64,000 bases of DNA, taken from the NCBI GenBank assembly GCA_951640165.1, contig OX621240.1, forward strand, positions 3,670,713 through 3,734,712, read 5' to 3'. The translations under genes were made by a program, and so were the position numbers. The notes beneath the pieces were generated by a model that worked only from the letters and a program-made list of their open reading frames with translations, made no database searches and had not been told where the DNA came from. Shown here in pieces: positions 43,160 to 52,829 of the stretch. This DNA is from Pseudoips prasinana. Lineage: Eukaryota; Arthropoda; Insecta; Lepidoptera; Nolidae. The stretch's first letter is position 1. Every line of letters starts with the position of its first letter.

Positions 43160-43390
43160 AAAAAAAAGGTTTTTATTCACGTAGACTTATAAAGCGCTTG
43201 TAAATAATCAGAACATGTTTGTATTAATATAATTAAGTATACATTATTATTTCTAGTTACATAGATATTAGGTAGGTACACCGATTGTATGAAAACTTAT
43301 ATTATAATAGCTTATTATTGAATTATAAAACTTGTTTTATAATAGCAATGATATTTAGCTAGCTTGTATTAAGTTATTGTCAAAGAGATT
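43160..43390 (+). repeat. Repeat H copy 1
   Basis: GGTTTTTATTCACGTAGACT, AAAGCGCTTGTAAATAATCA, GAACATGTTTGTATTAATAT and TTTAGCTAGCTTGTATTAAG, about 220 bp. Copies at 43725 and 56930 (minus). Probably the 3' end of a retroelement, but without coding sequence. Confidence 0.65.
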
Positions 43391-43673
43391 ATATTTAAGT
43401 TTAATTAAAATTTAATTATAGTTAGTATATTTTAAAAACTTACATACTACTAATATTATAAATGGGAATTTGATATATCTGAATATTTCATAGTAAAAGC
43501 CAAGAGGGATTAATCTGTTTAGACATCGAGAAGTTTAATTTTTATCCTATCTTATTTTAGTATCAAGGCAACGAGAGTGTATTGACAACGAAAAAGAATA
43601 ATCACGTAAATCGGATCAAAAATCTCCGAGTAATCGGTGTACACACATAAAAAAAAATACCAATGAACTTGAG

Positions 43674-43930
43674 ACCTTTTTTAAGCGCCTTCAAAAGGAG
43701 GAGGCTCCTTTTGAAGTCGGTTAAAAAAGGTTTATTCGCGTAGATTTAAACAAAAGCCCTTGTAAATAGTCAGAACATGTTTGTAGTAATATATAATTAT
43801 ATCTAGGTACATATAGATATTAGGTACACGGATTGTATGAAAACATTTACAATAAGATTTATTTTATAAAACTAATGATATTTAGCTAGCTTATATAAAG
43901 TTATTGTCAAAAAATGTGTAATATATAGGT
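43674..43930 (+). repeat. Foldback followed by repeat H copy 2
   Basis: 43674-43730 is an inverted repeat (CCTTCAAAAGGAG / CTCCTTTTGAAG, extended by TTTTTTAA and TTAAAAAA). Repeat H then runs from GGTTTATTCGCGTAGATTTA to GTTATTGTCAAAAAATG. Confidence 0.65.
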
Positions 43931-43979
43931 TTAATTATCGAAATTTAAAGTTTTTGCTATATTTTTACTACATATTGTC

Positions 43980-44093
43980 TGAATGGTTCTATATGGTCAT
44001 GGCGTATGGATATGGAGTATGGATGGATGTATAGATGTTTGTTACTCTTTCACACAAAAACTACCGAACGGATTTTGATGAAACTTTGTAGTA
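43980..44093 (+). repeat. Helitron interior fragment, target of LINE-A
   Basis: ATGGATGGATG, GTTTGTTACTCTTTCACACA and CTACCGAACGGATTTTGATG, continuing after the LINE at 44444 with ACTTTGTAGTAATATTGG. No 3' end found. Confidence 0.6.
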
Positions 44094-44443
44094 CATACAT
44101 AGACTCACGCCTGTTCCCCAGAGGGGTAGGCAGAGACAACGAATTTCCATTTGTCACGATCTTTGCATGTTTCTTTTGCCTCGATTGCTGTCGATTCGAA
44201 ATACTGAGCGTTGTGATGTGAAAGAGGATGTAGTCACAAAGATTGAAAAAGGCATGCTGAATGCTCCATTTAGAAAGGATGAATGAAAGAAGATTGACAA
44301 AAGAAGTATACCTGGCCTGTGTGAATGGGACAACGGGAAGGGGAAGACCACGTCGAACATTCTCAGACCAAATTGGAGATGTTCTCAAGCAAGGGCAGGT
44401 CAGAAGTACCCTAAACCGGCGAGCATGTATGAAGAATATAATG
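44094..44443 (-). pseudogene. LINE-A insertion with inverted 5' part
   Basis: Flanked by the exact 11-bp duplication ACTTTGTAGTA (44083-44093, 44444-44454). 44094-44191 is the LINE-A 3' end in minus orientation (its complement ends GTGAGTCTATGTATG). 44192-44443 is the preceding part of the element in plus orientation, ending GAAGAATATAATG, where the minus-strand part would have continued. Compared with 57611-58032 the element is cut into two adjacent blocks, one flipped. This is the structure produced by twin priming. About 20 bp inside the flipped block are missing, and the frame is broken. Confidence 0.85.
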
Positions 44444-44459
44444 ACTTTGTAGTAATATT

Positions 44460-45055
44460 GGTTATATACTATCTGTGTGCCATATGTCAATGCAAATGAA
44501 ATCGCCACTCACATTGGTTTTGGATATGAGTACAAGTTTTTTTCGAGATGGAAAGTATGATATATTATCTTCATTACGATAACAAACTATGTGTCAAATT
44601 TCAACTAAATCGGTTCATCAGTATTTGCGTGATTGGGGAACAAACATACTAAAAATCCCGATATCAAACTTTCACTACTATTTTATCAATAGGATTAGTC
44701 TAATACTTGGCGCATGCGCTAGTGCTTTGCAGTGCGCGTAGGCGCAGCACGCATGGCGAAATTAGGATCCGAGTTATAAAAATAGAGTGTTTGTTATTAA
44801 AACTATTATAGGACAAATGCATCATATGATATGCTATTCCATTTATCACGTTGGATAATAATAATGTAACTGTGAATCTCTGTGACTCGTGCAATGGATC
44901 AGTTGTGTCACTCATTCTTAAAATACTGACAGCACGTGGAGGGTAAACAGCGGTGGATAAAATAGCGGGATACAGAACCAACACAACAATATAATACATA
45001 TGTCACACAAATGTGTAGACAAATTTATACTGTCTATTTGTAGTCCAGCGCTGAT
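44460..45055. other. No recognisable feature
   Basis: Diverged Helitron-like pieces (AACTAAATCGGTTCATCAGT near 44598) without ends. No coding evidence. Confidence 0.4.
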
Positions 45056-45057
45056 CT

Positions 45058-45175
45058 TAGTTTTCTTTTTAGGGTTCCGAACCCAAAGGGTAAAACGGGA
45101 CCCTATTACTAAGACTTCGCTGTCTGTCTGTCCGTCTGTCACCAGGCTGTATCTCATGAACCGTAGTTAGACAAT
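45058..45175 (-). repeat. Repeat F 3' fragment
   Basis: TTTTAGGGTTCCGAACCCAA, GGGACCCTATTACTAAGACT and CACCAGGCTGTATCTCATGA on the plus strand are the complement of the repeat F end. Confidence 0.7.
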
Positions 45176-45185
45176 TGAAATCTTA

Positions 45186-45331
45186 AGAAACATATAATAG
45201 ACGGACACAAATTACTTTCAGACTCAGAACAACCAATTATGGGTCCCACAAATAGTTGTTCGACTGGGGACTCGAACCCGCGACACAAAGGGGAGAGGCG
45301 ACTGTCTTAGCCGCTGCACCACACGTGCATT
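45186..45331 (-). repeat. SINE-1 copy
   Basis: The minus-strand head GTGGTGCAGCGGCTAAGACA and B box GGGTTCGAGTCCCC are followed by the CAACTATTTGTGGGACCC tail. It abuts a repeat F fragment. Confidence 0.8.
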
Positions 45332-45423
45332 TGTACAAATAGATAAATATATACTATTTGTAGTCCAGCGCTGGTCTTCGTTTACTTAAATTTTGGATAT
45401 ACGTATGGCGCAGAGCATTGGAG

Positions 45424-45690
45424 AGGGCTATGCTCGGAGATTCCCAGCTAGATCGAATCAGAGATGCTGAGATCCGACATAGCCCGAAGAATTGCCAAGT
45501 GGAAGTGGCAGTGGGAAGGGCACGTAATATGTAGCTCTTAGAGCCGACGGCCGCTGGGGCAGGCCCCCTATAAGATGGACCTATGATCTTATGAGGGTCG
45601 CTGGATGCGAATAGCGCAACACTGGCAATTTTGGAGATCTTTGGGACGTTATCCAGCAGTGGGAGTCTTTAGACTGATATGATGATGATG
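45424..45690 (+). pseudogene. LINE-B C-terminal fragment with target duplication
   Basis: Reads IRDAEIRHSPKNCQVE-like and frameshifted RWGRPPIRWT-like segments, then TTATCCAGCAGTGGGAG and the GATGATGATG tail. TATGGCGCAG (45414-45423) and TATAGCGCAG (45691-45700), with one mismatch, flank it as a 10-bp duplication. The duplicated target looks like a SINE A box. Confidence 0.7.
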
Positions 45691-46660
45691 TATAGCGCAG
45701 TCGTTAAGGTGGTTGTCTCAAAATACACCCTCGTGTTTCGGTGTCGTGTACCCAATAAATGTTGTTTTAGGTTGGGGAATGCATTGAGTCCTTAAACGGC
45801 GAGTTTGTAAACTCCCCTGCAATACAGGTATCTATTTCCTAGTGGAGTTGTTGTAAATAAGAAAAATATAATATGGGACCACTGGAAACATATATCGAAT
45901 AAAAATATAGAGTGGACTTTAGACCACACGACTGAAATAAAACTTAGATATACGAAATGTAACCGGCTATGAGAGAAAAAGAGAAAGAAAATGTGTGCTC
46001 TCTTTCTTGCCCCTGCAGTAATATACGTAACTTAACTCTCTATATATATCGTCACTTACTTATATCTCCTTCTCAACTTTCGTTCGCCTCACCCGATCAC
46101 ACTTATCATAACACTCTCGTCACGCATTACCCCGCCTACTCTCCAAATCAAGCGTGCATAAGAAGTTTTACTTAAAAAAACCTATCAAAATGGCTTCATA
46201 CATAACTAATAAATCGCATCCCATACATAGAAAATCAATTTCAGTGTTATAGATAACATAATCCCTTCTTTCAACGCGGTTAATAAGGCCATAAAACGAA
46301 ACACCACAAATATTAGTCACGCAAGTCAAACAAGAACTACACTACATTATCTAGACAACGCAAATAAACCCTAGGTTACACGAACGAGACCTACTAAGCT
46401 GTTATCTAAATTGCCCTTTGGCAATAACCTGGTGGGTATAACTAGGCTAGATCTGGGCTCGGACTAATAATTATTGTTATTACGTTTCAAGATCTTTACT
46501 TCTCACAAGTGTTAGGTTGGATAATATTTATTAAAATAAAAGCTACTAAACAATAATATCGATCTTTCATGTGGCAACACCAATCGGTGACGTTGTCAAG
46601 TGGACGAACCGAATGCGTCGGCATTTTGTTCCAGAACACGCTACGAGTTGGTTATGTCAG
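45691..46660. other. SINE-like piece, then featureless DNA
   Basis: 45691-45800 (GCGCAGTCGTTAAGGTGGTT, TGTTTCGGTGTCGTGTACCC) resembles a SINE-1-like head. The rest shows nothing. Confidence 0.45.
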
Positions 46661-46690
46661 AAAAATAAAGTGTTCATAGGTCTTACATAA

Positions 46691-47142
46691 TTAATTGTAC
46701 TCGATTATGGAAATGTTATATATGGCCTTTGCGTCTATTACAGACGATTTACGGCGCATTGTCTGAGAGACATTTCTTATTGTGGCTAAACAAACCGATG
46801 CGACAGTGACATAGCCTGCCGCACGCCTGACAAGAGAAGTTTGCGGTGGTTGGTGCCGAGCCGCTTCCATGTCGCTGCTGTATCTTATCAGCAAGTACTC
46901 CGAACCAGGCTTCATCACAGATCTACCGACATCGCGCTTCGCATTAGCTACCGAACCCAATAGAACACATCGTGGTATTCGAGTGGGTTCCATTCTGTGC
47001 ACATGCCCCAACCAACGTAAAAGATGTATAAATAAGTATATATACCGTGACCCGTGACAGTTATGAACACGTAGAGTACAGATCTAAGCAGACATGAAGA
47101 ACATAAATAGTAAAGAAGCTTCAAAGAGGACAATCTACCCAT
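46691..47142 (-). pseudogene. LINE polyprotein C-terminal relic
   Basis: The minus-strand frame contains GHVHRM at its start, then RIPR, GRSVM, DMEAARHQP and LVRRAAGYVTVA, in the order of the conserved tail that follows the polymerase of many LINEs (GH-RM ... GRP-R ... D-). Pieces are out of frame. A family distinct from LINE-A and LINE-B. Confidence 0.45.
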
Positions 47143-47187
47143 GAAAGTGAAGCATCAGCTTATATACCCATGAAAGTGAAGCATCAG
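47136..47187 (+). repeat. Short tandem duplication
   Basis: TACCCATGAAAGTGAAGCAT is present twice, 29 bases apart. Confidence 0.85.
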
Positions 47188-47231
47188 AATAAACGTTCTG
47201 TATGGGAAGTAATTTATATTTTGCAAATTGA

Positions 47232-47278
47232 GGCCTTTGTCCAGCAGTGGACGTCTTTCGGCTGATATGATGATGATG
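47232..47278 (+). mobile_element. LINE-B, 47-bp insertion
   Basis: Only GGCCTTTGTCCAGCAGTGGA, then CGTCTTTCGGCTGATATGAT and the GATG tail, flanked by AAATTGA at 47225-47231 and 47279-47285. Confidence 0.75.
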
Positions 47279-47476
47279 AAATTGATGCATTACAAGTCGG
47301 TCAGTTTCATAGACAAATTAATCTGCTAATTTAGTTAAGTCCACTGTTTATGTTATACCTTGTATATAAGTATGTAGTAAATTGATCCCCATTGGTTGTA
47401 TGAAATAAATAAACTGTATAATATCTCGGGACAATGTACGCTACAGCTTGTACTATGGGTACCAGGCGACGATATA

Positions 47477-49054
47477 CACTCACCGGCACGGAATCGGCCA
47501 AGCGCGTATTTCGCGATAACAAGAGCTTTAAGTGTTTCCTATGAGTATTTATTATGAAGGTTGGTCTAAAAAATGTTTACCTTTAGTTCAAGAGGGTAAT
47601 TTATCATGTTTGAGTGCAATATGACGTTATTTTTAAGTTTTAGTTGAACCCGGACATCTGAGCGACTAAGTTGCTGTTTTAAATTTGTGTTTTGTGAAAG
47701 TTTATTGTTAGGTTGTTCAATTATTGTGATATCGTACTGTTACTTCAATAACTAAAGGTGATTTAATTCCAATAAAAATGCCATTAACACCATCACAGGT
47801 TGCACAAGCTGTAGCATTGATCGAACAAGGGCTGACACAGCGAGAAGTTGCTGTTATACTGAATGTACCACGTTCATCGATGTAGTATGCGCTGAAACGA
47901 TACCAGGAGACAGGCCGCTACTCCCGCAGACCAGGCAGCGGAGGCGTCAGATGCACATCAGCCCGGGATGACCGCTTTATTCTCCTGGAAATTTTGAGAA
48001 ACCGCTACCTCACCGCTGTTGAGATACGCCAGCGACTCCAGTTCACAAGAGGTGTCAATGTTAGTGAACGTACAGTGAGAAGACGAATGGAGGAAGTGAA
48101 TTTACAAGCTCGTAGACCAGCACGCGGCCCAGAACTTCTCAGAAGTCACAGAGTAGCTCGACTTCGATTCGCACGAGAACACGCCAACTGGACCCATGAG
48201 CAGTGGGCTCGAGTACTGTTCACAGATGAGTGTCGAATCGCTTTACGAGCTCCAGATGGTCGGGAGCGAGTGTGGAGAAGAAGAGGAGAGCGGTTTTTAC
48301 CCATTACCACCACACAAACTGTTAGTTTTCATGGAGGCTCTATAATGGTTTGGGGAGGAATAAGTTCCGATGCACGTACGGAGTTAGTTATCGTCGATAA
48401 CCGATTAACGGCAACACGATACATCGAGGAGATTCTTCAGGAACACGTGTTACCATATTCAGGGTTTATTGGATTTGACGAATTCCTCCTAATGCACGAT
48501 AACGCGCGCCCACACGTTGCACATTGCGTGGAGGAATACCTTACAGAGGTTGGTATTCAAAAATTGCAGTGGCCAGCTCGTAGTCCAGACTTAAATCCAA
48601 TAGAGCATATCTGGGACAAGCTTAAAAGAAAAATAAAGTCCTCCTCCAACCCGCCTGAAACTCTGAATCAGCTTCAAAATGCAGCACTGACCTTGGGAAA
48701 GCATACCACAAGTTGAGATCAGAAACATCATCCAAAGTATGCCAGAACGAATGCAAGCTGTTATCGGGGCTAGGGGAGGAAACACCCGATAGTAAAATGC
48801 AAACACAACGAAGACTTTTTGGTTATTTTTCATCTTGTGTTCTTTTTAAATTGACAGTGTTAAAACCAATATTTTTGTGAAACTGCTTATTTTTTTAAAG
48901 ATTACTGCTGGTGCATCATTTTTTCAATAACTGAGTTACAAAACCATAAAAAAACCCTAATTTAGTGCATAAACCCATAATATAGTGAAAATTAAATATT
49001 TAAATAGAAATTATCGGCAAGTTATTGGTGGCCAAGTTTCCGTGCCGGTGAGTG
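47477..49054 (+). mobile_element. Tc1-type transposon copy 1, inactivated
   Basis: 1578 bp, ends CACTCACCGGCACGGAA in inverted orientation, flanked by TA (47475-47476, 49055-49056). Compared with copy 2 (59367-60957, 1591 bp) it lacks two bases in the left terminal repeat, nine before the start codon and two near the end of the gene, which accounts exactly for the 13-bp difference. Inserted in a SINE-4. Confidence 0.95.
47778..48792 (+). pseudogene. Tc1-type transposase, nonsense and frameshift
   Basis: The start codon at 47778 aligns with copy 2. Codon 36, CAG (Gln) in copy 2, is TAG here (47883-47885). The frame then stays open through both catalytic Asp residues and the Glu. A 2-bp deletion at about 48692 shifts the last roughly 30 codons, and the old stop is near 48790. 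The frame from 47994 could yield an N-terminally truncated protein lacking part of the paired-type DNA-binding region. All DD34E residues remain, so inactivation is recent. It might still be a source of antisense or truncated protein. Confidence 0.95.
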
Positions 49055-49245
49055 TACATTCTTATATAGATAGATAAATACTTATATACATAGAAAACAT
49101 CCATGACTTGGAAACAAATATTCGTGCTCATCACACAAATATTTGCACTTACCGGGATTCGAACCCAGGACCACCAGCTTCGTAGGCAGGAGCACTACCA
49201 ACTAGGCTACGGTGACCGTCAACTTAACTTTAACTATGTTTCTTT

Positions 49246-49515
49246 AAAGACCGACGGGCCAGTTGGCGTGGTTGGTGGATGCTTGCCTTTCACGCCGCAG
49301 GTCGTGGGTTCCATGCCCACCTAGGACAGATATTTGTGTGCATGAACATGTCTGCTTGTCCTAAGTCTAGGTGTAATTATCTACATAAGTATATTTTTAC
49401 AAAAGAAAAGTAGTAGGTACATGTAATATATCAGGTATCTGGTTTCCATAGTACAAGCTCTGCTTAATTTGGGATCAGATGCCGTGTGTGAATAATGTCC
49501 CACCCAGGATATTAT
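49246..49515 (+). repeat. SINE-2 copy, plus orientation, near full length
   Basis: CAGTTGGCGTGGTTGGTGGA (A box), GGGTTCCATGCCCACC (B box with two changes), GTGCATGAACATGTCTGCTT, CTGGTTTCCATAGTACAAGC and a tail near CAGGATATTATCG. Confidence 0.8.
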
Positions 49516-49779
49516 CGTCAATTATATTAAATTGACTGCCATTGGTTGTATGAAATATATATATTTATAATACTGTACTTTAACCGGTTTCTTTATATAT
49601 TGCTAAGTGGGTAGGTGTGGTCAATTCTTCTATGTTGTTAACTTAAAACATACAATTACGTGTAAACAACTTTGTTTACATACTATTACGAGTAAACAAC
49701 TTTGTTAACGGCAAATAGATATAATGCATTGATTTACATAGGTACACTCAGATGCACTGACGTTATTATATTTCCTTTC

Positions 49780-50035
49780 ATCATTACAGCTAAATAAGTC
49801 CACTGCTGGACAAGCCTCCCTCAAGAATCGTCTTGGGGGGATATGCCATAATCGCCACGCTTGGCAGACGGGTTGGCGATCGCAGTAAGATGGTCATAGT
49901 AATCAGAAGGAAGCTGCTGCCCATCCTCTGGTAGACATTCCCTCGGGTCGACTTCTACGCCCCTCACGGGATGAGATGGGGTGATGATATTCTGATTCTG
50001 ATATTTGTCGCCGTCACCACACAGCAGCAGCATTT
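49780..50035 (-). repeat. LINE-G copy, best preserved
   Basis: TTTCATCATTACAGCTAAAT, AGTCCACTGCTGGACAAGCC, GGATATGCCATAATCGCCAC, GACGGGTTGGCGATCGCAGT, GGAAGCTGCTGCCCATCC, GGGTCGACTTCTACGCCC and TTGTCGCCGTCACCACACAG. The minus-strand 70-codon frame is part of it, but no protein family is recognisable. Confidence 0.75.
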
Positions 50036-50059
50036 CCTTTAATATGCTTAAATTTTCAT

Positions 50060-50290
50060 TTCAGAAAAATGACGTCATCTACTGGACCTCAGGCCTGCAG
50101 TCCTCTCCAAAACTTTTTCCACAATGTAGTTAGGGGTGATGATGGTCATAGTACAAAGAGAGACACTGCTGCCCGTTCCCTGGGAGATATTCCTCGGGAC
50201 GACTTAATGACTACGGGATGACATTGAGTGCTGATATTCTTTGTCAGCCACACAGCATTAATCATTAAATATACGATGTTCGTATAAAAT
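50060..50290 (-). repeat. Second, diverged LINE-G copy
   Basis: GAAAAATGACGTCATCTACT, GATGATGGTCATAGTACAAA, CACTGCTGCCCGTTCCCTGG and TTCCTCGGGACGACTTAATG, adjacent to the first copy. Confidence 0.6.
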
Positions 50291-50351
50291 CTTGTCACCG
50301 CTAGAAAGTATGACATGATATCTAGACACTGAACTACAATATCTGATATCA

Positions 50352-50749
50352 CGGGAGCTATCGCCTAATTCGCCAATCATCGTGAGCGTGATCGGTGTTC
50401 AAATAGATGAAGATCAAAAATTAATTAAAACAATTCTTTATAAAAATTACTTATTAAAAAACCTTCGTTCAATCTACTTCCATGAAGACATATGGCGTCA
50501 TAAATGGTCCGCAATCGATTTTCAACGGTGAAGCCGATTGAATGAATGATTAAGAGCCGATTTCACCGTTAAAATTAAACGCGATCAATTGACACTAAAC
50601 TCGGTTCCGCTTCCTGTAACTGAGTTTAGCGTCCATTGATTGCGTTTAATGTTAACGGTGAAATTGGCTCTTAGTCATTTTTAACCTTCATCTATTTGAG
50701 CGGCGATCACGATCACGATGATCGGTGAATTAGGCGGTTGCCCCTCTGG
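50352..50749. mobile_element. MITE-M-type element containing MITE-N
   Basis: Outer arms: GGGAGCTATCGCCTAATTCG ... GCGTGATCG on the left, and GATCACGATGATCGGTGAAT, then TAGGCGGTTGCCCC on the right. Inner MITE-N at 50551-50673. ATTTTTAACCTTCATCTATT just after MITE-N matches the corresponding part of MITE-M at 42908. Confidence 0.75.
50551..50673. mobile_element. MITE-N, 123 bp, nested
   Basis: TAAGAGCCGATTTCACCGTT to its complement. Same length as the copy at 20939. Sits between GAATGAATGAT and GTCATTTTTAACC of the outer element. Confidence 0.85.
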
Positions 50750-51009
50750 ATCATGGATACCAATAATAATTACCATTACCACCATTTTCCATAAATAAAA
50801 ATCAGTAGGTACCCACGGCCACGTGAGGAATTCACAAAACTGATAAATAAACCATCTGTTCCACCCGGAGCTATAAACTAACTATAACATATCAACGCAA
50901 TAAAAAATATTTATACGCCAACGTAACGTAAAACGGTGAAAATAATGTTGTTTGTGCTTTTATAATAAGTAGTTATTTTTCTTAGGATAATCTCTTTGTG
51001 GAATTCTTC

Positions 51010-51204
51010 TTCATCACCATCATCATATCAGCCGAAAGACATTCACTGCAGGACAAAGGCCTCCCACAGTGGCCGTTCTTGTACAGCCCGCGTCCAGTAG
51101 GTTCCCATTGCAAGATCGTCGGTCCACCTTGTAGGGGGCCTGCCCACGCCGCGTCTTCTGCTTCGTGGTTGCCACTCGAGAACCTTTCTGCCCCAGCGAC
51201 CGAC
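51010..51204 (-). pseudogene. LINE-B C-terminal fragment
   Basis: Minus-strand reading gives GRWGRKVLEWQPRS, GVGRPPTRWTDDLAMG and RPLWEAF, then a stop and the CATCATCAT-type tail at 51013. Its upstream end is fused directly to the Helitron-1 copy, creating a chimeric 115-codon frame (51043-51390). Confidence 0.75.
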
Positions 51205-51520
51205 GGTGCCCCGCGGTTTTACCCGCGTTAAATTTGATAAATTATCATAGCTCCTCCCCGGTAGGTGATAGCGTGATGATATGTATGTAGTGCTTATATG
51301 TTGACCCGACCTCTTAGTATTATTCATGCAAAATTTAAAGTAAATCCATGCAGTACTTTTTGAGTTTAGCCCGGACATACATACAGACAAACAGACACAC
51401 AGACAAAAATTCTAAAAACTATTTTTTAGGCTTCGATATCGATTTTAGATCACGCCCCTATTATCCTTATAAAAAATATTCAATGTACAGTTTTGTCTTT
51501 CCTACGATTTTATTATAATA

Positions 51521-52802
51521 GGTCTTTACCTATGAAATTGCCGTTTTGTATGAAAAAATTTAAACGAATTTTTTTCATGAATTTTTTTATTTGTATTAAT
51601 CGAAGTAATCACCCATGCAATCAATGCATCTTTGCCATCGCAGTGGCAGTTTATTGATGCCCTTCTTAAAGAAATCAGCTGGACGGGAGGCAACAAATTC
51701 TTCAAAGGCATTTTGTACTGCCTCTCGGGTATTGAATTTTTTTCCCGCCAAGAAGTTATCCAAATTCTGGAAAAAGTAGTAGTCTGTAGGCGCAAGGTCT
51801 GGTGAGTAGGGCGGATGACGGAGAGCTTCCAACCCCAGTTCTTGCAACTTGGAGACCGTCTGCTGTGCAGTATGAGGTCGCGCGTTGTCGTGCAGGAGCA
51901 GCGGAGACGAGCGATTGACCAATGCTGGTTGGAGATGCGCCAGCTTCTCCATCATTGTGCTCAGTTCTTCACAGTACACATCTGCAGTAATGCTCACCCC
52001 GTTTGGTAAGAAGCTGTGATGAATCACACCGGCGCTAGACCACCAAACAGTGACCATCACTTTTCTAGGGGTAAGTTTTCGTTTAGGGCATTGTTTAGGT
52101 GCTGAACCAGGATCCAACCAACTTGCTGAGCGCTTGCGGTTATCAAACAGAATCCATTTTTCATCGCAGGTAACAATGCGGTTCAAAATTCCTTCATTTG
52201 TGTGTCTGTTGAGCAGTGCAAGGCACGTCTCGACGCGTACTTCGCGCTGGCGATCATTGAGTTCGTGGGGCACCCATTTGTCAAGCTTTTTTACCTTGCC
52301 AATTTGACGCAAATGGACCAATATTGTTTTGACGCTAACGTCGAAAGCTGCTGCTAATTCAGCCGTAGATTGTGTATCATCAGCTTCCACAACCGCCTTT
52401 AATTCGTCATTGTCGACCAAAGTCTTCGGACGACCGCGAGGTTCATTTTTCAGGTCGAAATTTCCAGAACGGAAGCGAGCAAACCAATAACAGGTGGTGC
52501 GTTGGTTTGTAGTGTTAGCTCCGTAAACGTCGTTGATGTTGCGTGCCGCTTGTGCCGCGTTGCTGCCACGACGGTACTCATATTCCATAATTACTCGAAT
52601 TTTTAACGTATCCATGATGACGAAAAAGATTGAAATGCGATGAAAATGTAACACTAATCAATAAAGAAATGACTACTTTTGGAAAAAAGAATCCATGTTT
52701 TTAAAATAAAATTAATTTGAAATTAGAATTCTTAGCCAAACAAAAATTATTTTGAGTTGAAATGGCCAGTACTGCAGAACGGCAATTTCATAGGTAAAGA
52801 CC
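51521..52802 (-). mobile_element. Mariner transposon, intact, 1282 bp
   Basis: Terminal inverted repeats of about 28 bp start GGTCTTTACCTATGAAATTG and are flanked by TA (51519-51520, 52803-52804). Length, duplication and single open gene are those of a complete mariner. Inserted 12-13 bp inside the 5' end of a Helitron-1. Confidence 0.95.
51596..52615 (-). CDS. Mariner transposase (DD34D)
   Basis: Cut-and-paste transposase acting on the element's own terminal repeats in the nucleus. The start at 52615 gives 339 residues, the usual mariner length; an upstream in-frame ATG at 52654 would add 13. From the start: an N-terminal helix-turn-helix region (to about 110), WVPHEL at 114-119, then the catalytic core with Asp151 in TCDEKW, Asp243 in LHDNARPHT and Asp278 in YSPDLAPTDYYFF. 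There are 34 residues between the last two, the mariner DD34D signature. No stop or frameshift is present, so the protein may be functional. No other mariner copy is in the window, so activity cannot be judged from copy identity. Regulatory sequence is only the short interval between terminal repeat and start. Confidence 0.95.
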   Translation of the reverse strand: MDTLKIRVIMEYEYRRGSNAAQAARNINDVYGANTTNQRTTCYWFARFRSGNFDLKNEPRGRPKTLVDNDELKAVVEADDTQSTAELAAAFDVSVKTILVHLRQIGKVKKLDKWVPHELNDRQREVRVETCLALLNRHTNEGILNRIVTCDEKWILFDNRKRSASWLDPGSAPKQCPKRKLTPRKVMVTVWWSSAGVIHHSFLPNGVSITADVYCEELSTMMEKLAHLQPALVNRSSPLLLHDNARPHTAQQTVSKLQELGLEALRHPPYSPDLAPTDYYFFQNLDNFLAGKKFNTREAVQNAFEEFVASRPADFFKKGINKLPLRWQRCIDCMGDYFD

Positions 52803-52829
52803 TAATATGTATAGATTTACTGAACCCAA

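Larger units (their letters stand above)
47413..49216 (-). repeat. SINE-4 copy split by Tc1 copy 1
   Basis: The tail half lies at 47413-47474 (ATATCTCGGGACAATGT, GTACCAGGCGACGATA) and the head half at 49057-49216 (GAAAACATCCATGACTTGG ... GGGATTCGAACCCAGG, CTAGGCTACGGTGA). Joined at TA, they match the uninterrupted copy at 27411-27633. Confidence 0.85.
51205..52815 (-). mobile_element. Helitron-1 copy split by mariner
   Basis: Left part 51205-51518 (complement of CCGCGGGGCAC ... AAAATCGTAGGAAAG) and right part 52805-52815 (complement of TCTATACATAT). The mariner lies between them at a TA. The 3' end lacks CTAG because the element is joined to LINE-B at GGGGCACCG. Confidence 0.75.

Noticed and set aside
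48591..48833. 80-codon minus frame over the Tc1 gene
   Set aside because: Antisense shadow of the transposase pseudogene.
51043..51390. 115-codon minus frame as a gene
   Set aside because: It is a chimera of Helitron-1 and LINE-B sequence read through their junction.
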